Below, one piece after another: positions 63,607-64,000 of a stretch of 64,000 bases of DNA; the stretch's first letter is position 1; the number at the start of each line of letters is the position of its first letter. Source of the stretch: Clusia tigrina. Its lineage: Eukaryota > Arthropoda > Insecta > Diptera > Clusiidae. A model generated the notes under the pieces. It saw only the letters and a program-made list of their open reading frames with translations, had not been told where the DNA came from and searched no databases. The stretch lies in contig OV050032.1 in assembly GCA_920105625.2 (NCBI GenBank), positions 91,806,542 through 91,870,541 on the forward strand, in the 5' to 3' direction. The position numbers were made by a program, and so were the translations under genes.

Positions 63607-64000
63607 CAAATCAAACACTGAGAAAACTTCAAATGGCCCTAACTTCTATACGGTACGTCCTACACCTATCAAAATTTGCAATATACAAATGCTTGTAACT
63701 TTTTACTGGAGCGTCATAAAACCTTGAAATTTTCTAACAATAAAGTACTCGAGCCTCTTGCCAATCTAATCTATCGCTCAAAGCTATGCTACCCTTGAGT
63801 CCCAAATCAAACACTGAGAAAACTTCAAATGGCCCTAACTTCTATACGGTACGTCCTACACCTATCAAAGTTTGCAACATGCAAATGCTTGTAACTTTTT
63901 ACTGGAGCGTCGTAAAACCTTGAAATTTTCTAACAATAAATTACTCGAGCCTCTTGTCAATCTAATCTATCGCTCAAAGCTATGCTACCCTTGAGTCCCA
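63607..64000. repeat. Last two units and array continuation
   Basis: Both units have TTTTCTAACAAT in place of TTTTGTAACAAT. The second also has CATGCAAATGC and GCGTCGTAAAACC. The window ends with the first two bases (CA) of the next unit, so the array continues. Confidence 0.9.

Larger units (their letters stand above)
1..64000. repeat. Tandem satellite array, 196-bp unit, 327 units, no flank
   Basis: The sequence repeats head to tail every 196 bp from first to last base. Unit starts (CAAATCAAAC) fall at 1+196k up to 1,961, at 196k from 2,156 to 3,136, at 196k-1 from 3,331 to 41,747, and at 41,851+196k afterwards. The consensus unit has about 64 A, 59 T, 47 C and 26 G. Units differ by linked substitutions that define classes; indels are almost absent. 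All units lie in one orientation; I saw no inversion, insertion or unique spacer. Known biology of such arrays: eukaryotic heterochromatin, homogenised by unequal exchange and conversion. The species and the exact chromosomal location are not determinable here. Confidence 0.99.

Noticed and set aside
1..64000. CRISPR array
   Set aside because: The regular repeats are 196 bp and directly adjoin each other. There are no unique spacers, no leader and no cas gene.
1..64000. Gene for a long tandem-repeat protein
   Set aside because: 196 is not a multiple of 3, so each unit shifts frame, and stops occur in every frame within a unit or two.
1..64000. CENP-B box or telomeric repeat
   Set aside because: I looked for a CENP-B-like box and for short G-rich telomere motifs in the consensus on both strands and found neither.
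1..64000. Transposon, retroviral or rDNA/tRNA origin of the unit
   Set aside because: There are no terminal inverted repeats, target-site duplications, poly-A tail, tRNA-like A/B boxes or protein domain in the unit. A database search of the consensus would settle this.

Overview
The whole window is one uninterrupted tandem satellite array. I find no gene, RNA gene, transposon or unique flank. Reading from base 1 there are 327 head-to-tail units plus two leftover bases: 213 units before 41,747, one truncated 104-bp unit (41,747-41,850), and 113 units from 41,851. The unit is 196 bp; two units carry a 1-bp deletion (near 2,040 and 3,170). GC is about 37%, and each unit normally has one XhoI site (CTCGAG). 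A simple-unit array longer than 64 kb points to eukaryotic constitutive heterochromatin (pericentromeric, centromeric or a satellite block). The species cannot be told from the sequence, and I do not recognise the repeat family.

Positions within the unit (m1-m196) are counted from the CAAATCAAAC that begins the window. The unit has an internal structure: m34-87 and m90-143 are diverged direct copies of each other (34 of 54 bases identical, offset 56). The remaining ~86 bp is unrelated as far as I can see. Classes of unit are defined by linked substitutions. A: AAATTACTCGAG then TCTATTTAAGC. B: AAAGTACTCGAG then CCAATCTAATC. C: AAATTACTCGAG then TCAATCTAATC. D: GTGCGTCC plus GGAGTGTAATAA. E: CCATACGG plus CACGTATGAAAG. 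F: GAGTCACAAATC plus AAAATTCC. G: CTGTACCTCC. H: GTACGACC plus ATAAAAATGC. I: AAACGGCCC plus ACAGTACG. J: GTGCGTCC plus ATATGCAAATGC. K: GTACTTCC. L: ATAGCTTCTGTACGG.

Layout: 1-6,360 mixed A/B/C/F units; 6,361-10,672 two copies of an 11-unit block; 10,673-17,920 a D/E/F mosaic with 4-unit and 9-unit periodicities; 17,921-25,760 two nearly identical 20-unit blocks; 25,761-27,100 a short linker; 27,101-38,806 a 38-unit block with a shortened second copy and a nested 8-unit duplication; 38,807-49,298 a distinct G/H/J zone with 12-unit and two different 7-unit blocks; 49,299-50,670 transition; 50,671-55,178 a third 7-unit block in 3.3 copies; 55,179-57,334 mixed; 57,335-62,430 two copies of a 13-unit block; 62,431-63,606 two copies of a 3-unit block; then two more units. 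The array continues past both ends.

There is no gene cooperation to describe. A 61-codon minus-strand ORF recurs in roughly two-thirds of the units but looks like a by-product of the repeat. The interest lies in the repeat biology: the internal duplication, the patchwork of local higher-order repeats, class zonation, near-absence of indels, and the recombination junctions.
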